Below, one piece after another: positions 6,227-8,283 of a DNA stretch of 8,283 bases (position 1 is its first letter; each line of letters opens with the position of its first letter). This DNA comes from GCA-2733415 sp049609325 (GTDB lineage: Bacteria > Bacteroidota > Bacteroidia > Flavobacteriales > Flavobacteriaceae). The stretch lies in assembly GCA_049609325.1 (NCBI GenBank), contig JBMYYK010000051.1:1-8283 (forward strand). Reading direction: 5' to 3'. The notes below the pieces were generated by a model that was not told the origin of the DNA, searched no databases, and worked only from the letters and a program-made list of their open reading frames with translations. Position numbers and translations under genes: made by a program.

Positions 6227-8033
6227 ATCGTTTTAATGAAAAATGTGATAAGAATTCTCGATGCCGCCCTTTAGGTGCTTTTTCAGTATAAACGAGTTTA
6301 AACCAATAATCACTTGCTGGTAATGGGCTGCCATTATAGGTGCCATCCCATCCTTTATGATGCTCATCTAATTGTATGATTTCTTTACCATACCGGTCAA
6401 AAATAGTGATGTGAACATAGGCCAATTCCTCCATATTTGGTATGGTCCACACGTCATTAATACCATCACCATTAGGAGTGAAAAATTTAGGATAGCTGAG
6501 TACTACCAATTCAATTAGTTCAACAAAACAATGCTCAATATCTGTAATACGTATAATGTGTAATCCGCTACCAACATCTTCAAAAAGCCCTTCTGTTTGA
6601 TAGGCTCCACCGTTTATACTAAACAAATAAGTGCTGCTTCCTGTGGCTGTAGCGAGTATGTTATGAGTATCTGAAAACGCAGCTGTGGTAATATTGGCAT
6701 CAAAAAAATCAGGACCCGTGGTTATGGAGATGTCTATTTCCTTGATTAAAACACAATTTAAACTCATATCTTCTATGCGTCCAAATACAATTTCAGGATT
6801 TGCAGTATTTATAAATCCCGTTGCGGGTAGTATAGGATTGCTATTGTCTATAGCATCTTGTTCTGAATAATGATAGGTGATCTGACTTGTATTACTACTA
6901 TTCAATTCCGTAATTAATTCAGCATTAAAAACAGTCAAGTCGATTTCTGTAACCCCATCAGACGTGCCATCGTCATCACAAACCACATGTTCTATAGGTG
7001 GGTCAGAAAATACGGTATCAGTAAATTCAACTGTAGTCATGTCTGAAGACGTGATAGTATTCCCATCACATAAGGTGTAGACGACTTCTGCTCTATAGGT
7101 ATGAGCGGTTGTTGGGCACACACTAATTTGATTTTGACTGGTTGCTATAATTGCTCCAGTAGCGTCATCATACCATGTTATTTCGGTGTTAGATGGACCT
7201 GAAGGAACAAAGCGCCATGCTTCGTTTTCTGTAGTCCATTCTCCAGTATTTCTGCCACTAGGTGTTAAGCCTTCTGAACCATTGGCATTTTGAATACCTA
7301 ACACGCTATTCCCATTATTCCAATCTTCACAAGTTGATTTTTTTTCGATGTACACTTCAATAATATTTGTAGATTCATACAGCACCATCTGAAAAGTAGA
7401 ATTGACCTCAATACAGTCAAATAAAGGCACTTGATAATAACTCACCACTAAGCGTCTGCATGGGTAATCGCCAAATAATTCCCAACCAATTTGACCGCCT
7501 TCACTTGGGTCAATATCATGAAATACACCATATATGGCATTAAGAATCTTTTTAGGCTCTGCTGTTGATGGAAATTGGCCGTTTGGTATGCTGAGGTTAA
7601 ATTCCCACGCACATTCATCTGCAGGGTCATTATAACCGTTATTGTTAATGGTGCTGGTGTCAAAAGAAATAGCACCATTCGAGCTGACTACAGCTTCAGA
7701 ATATTCTTGGTTGTAAAAGCAAAAGTTAAACGGAAGAATGACTTTTGGATCTGACCATACATCATCTGTATTCACACTAATTGGGTGTGCGAGCCCCATA
7801 AACGGAAATTCTGGTGCGTATTCTATAGCTTCTACAGTGTAATTAGTGGGCGTACCAGTTTCTGGGTAAGTAGCCACCAAGTCAACACAACCATCTTCTG
7901 AATTGCAATTGATGTAAATGGTGTCCTGTTGATTGACATCTGTTATTTTCACTTCTGGGCAACCAGAAAGTTGTCCGAATATTAGAAGAGGACAACAACA
8001 AATGTAGAAGAATATGACTCGGTTACAATACAT
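6225..8033 (-). CDS. Secreted multidomain protein with T9SS type B sorting domain
   Basis: Exported protein, 602 aa from the ATG at 8033. A TTG two codons upstream is in frame but is not needed. Residues 1-20 form a signal peptide with an unusual CCC in its core, and the mature protein probably begins QLSGCPEV. The first third (about 60-280) contains PFNFCFYNQEYSEAVVSSNGAISFD and an acidic FHDIDPSEGGQIGWE block, a beta-rich module I know from other flavobacterial surface proteins and vaguely nidogen-like. An Ig-like segment (about 283-343) follows, then a VCDDDGTSDGVTEIDLT repeat-type module (about 345-440). Next comes a SprB-like module with FSINGGAYQ, ending at C502. From P515 the type B CTD runs to the end (FFTPNGDGINDVW, IFDRYGKEI, GWDGTYNG, DYWFKLVY). 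About 13 cysteines in the mature part could form disulfides. Its ligand or role is unknown; adhesion or gliding is inference from the CTD. Confidence 0.9.
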   Translation of the reverse strand: MYCNRVIFFYICCCPLLIFGQLSGCPEVKITDVNQQDTIYINCNSEDGCVDLVATYPETGTPTNYTVEAIEYAPEFPFMGLAHPISVNTDDVWSDPKVILPFNFCFYNQEYSEAVVSSNGAISFDTSTINNNGYNDPADECAWEFNLSIPNGQFPSTAEPKKILNAIYGVFHDIDPSEGGQIGWELFGDYPCRRLVVSYYQVPLFDCIEVNSTFQMVLYESTNIIEVYIEKKSTCEDWNNGNSVLGIQNANGSEGLTPSGRNTGEWTTENEAWRFVPSGPSNTEITWYDDATGAIIATSQNQISVCPTTAHTYRAEVVYTLCDGNTITSSDMTTVEFTDTVFSDPPIEHVVCDDDGTSDGVTEIDLTVFNAELITELNSSNTSQITYHYSEQDAIDNSNPILPATGFINTANPEIVFGRIEDMSLNCVLIKEIDISITTGPDFFDANITTAAFSDTHNILATATGSSTYLFSINGGAYQTEGLFEDVGSGLHIIRITDIEHCFVELIELVVLSYPKFFTPNGDGINDVWTIPNMEELAYVHITIFDRYGKEIIQLDEHHKGWDGTYNGSPLPASDYWFKLVYTEKAPKGRHREFLSHFSLKR

Positions 8034-8133
8034 AGGCAACTATGTGAGTTAAGTCTTGTAATCGATTTAGGTATAATAAGTTACGAAATTTTATTGAGTT
8101 GTGAAATTTATACTTTAAAGAATAGTGTTGATA

Positions 8134-8167
8134 TTAAAAAAGCCACTCAGTTGAGTGGCTTTTTTAA
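8134..8167 (-). terminator. Strong intrinsic terminator after the partial T9SS gene
   Basis: TTAAAAAAGCCACTCA (8134-8149) is a perfect inverted repeat of TGAGTGGCTTTTTTAA (8152-8167), separated by two bases. On the minus strand a GC-rich hairpin is followed by a run of six T, and it begins 15 nt after the stop codon of the gene entering from the right. Because the palindrome is symmetrical it could also work on plus-strand transcripts. It separates that gene from the 602-aa gene, which must then have its own promoter in 8034-8133. I see only near matches there (TAAATTTC). Confidence 0.88.
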
Positions 8168-8182
8168 TGCTTGTATATATGC

Positions 8183-8283
8183 TTATCGTTTTATAGAGAA
8201 GTGAGCTTTGAACTCTTTTTGAGTTGGGTTAGCATCACCTTCTACATAGATGATTTTAAACCAATAGTCGCCTGCTGGCATGG
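8183..8283 (-). CDS. 3' end of a second T9SS type B sorting-domain protein (partial)
   Basis: Only the last 32 residues and the TAA stop lie in the window; the gene continues beyond its right edge. The fragment reads MPAGDYWFKIIYVEGD, then ANPTQKEFKAHFSIKR at the C-terminus. It aligns without effort to the end of the neighbouring 602-aa protein (LPASDYWFKLVY ... REFLSHFSLKR), sharing the DYWFK core and the HFS-hydrophobic-KR terminus typical of the gliding-motility-associated (type B T9SS) C-terminal domain. It is therefore very probably another secreted or surface protein and a paralogue of its neighbour. Nothing can be said about its N-terminal domains. The leading methionine is an internal residue, not a start. 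A strong terminator follows 15 nt after the stop. Confidence 0.88.
   Translation of the reverse strand, partial: MPAGDYWFKIIYVEGDANPTQKEFKAHFSIKR

Noticed and set aside
8034..8039. TTG at 8037-8039 as start of the T9SS protein
   Set aside because: An ATG two codons downstream gives an equally good signal peptide, and there is no ribosome-binding sequence favouring the TTG.
1..8283. CRISPR array, tRNA/rRNA gene, insertion sequence or phage genes
   Set aside because: No regularly spaced repeats, no cloverleaf with a TTCGA-type T-arm, no transposase and no terminal inverted repeats were seen on either strand.

Overview
The window comes from a low-GC member of the Bacteroidota, most likely a marine Flavobacteriaceae. 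The evidence is the gene order ftsX / DUF3098 / uppP / truB, a T9SS type B (gliding-motility-associated) C-terminal domain, a TAnnTTTG-type promoter in front of leuS, and the lack of clear Shine-Dalgarno sequences. I cannot name a genus.

Positions 1-3026, minus strand: a compact operon reads right to left as ftsX, a small unrecognised lipoprotein, a DUF3098 membrane protein, uppP and truB. Spacing ranges from a 1-nt overlap (TAATG, twice) to a 4-nt gap, so it is almost certainly one transcript. FtsX (septal peptidoglycan hydrolysis control) and UppP (recycling of the undecaprenyl carrier) tie the operon to cell-wall growth. TruB (tRNA psi55) is a translation gene carried along. A flavobacterial-type short interspersed repeat lies just after truB.

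Positions 3027-6226, plus strand: a divergent 122-bp intergenic region carries the leuS promoter. It is followed by leucyl-tRNA synthetase (1008 aa) and a strong hairpin that probably terminates transcription in both directions. The catalytic and editing parts of LeuRS look ordinary. The roughly 136 residues immediately before the KMSKS loop do not look like the usual Bacteroidota sequence there. Their DNA is about 28% GC against 36-41% on either side, and all five arginine codons are AGA/AGG. This is the most unusual thing in the window and looks like a domain swap or an acquired segment inside an essential gene.

Positions 6225-8283, minus strand: a 602-aa secreted multidomain protein with a type B T9SS sorting domain converges on leuS. 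Upstream of it lies the 3' end of a second gene whose last 32 residues are clearly paralogous to the end of the first, with its own terminator hairpin between the two. These are probably cell-surface or secreted proteins exported by the gliding/T9SS machinery.
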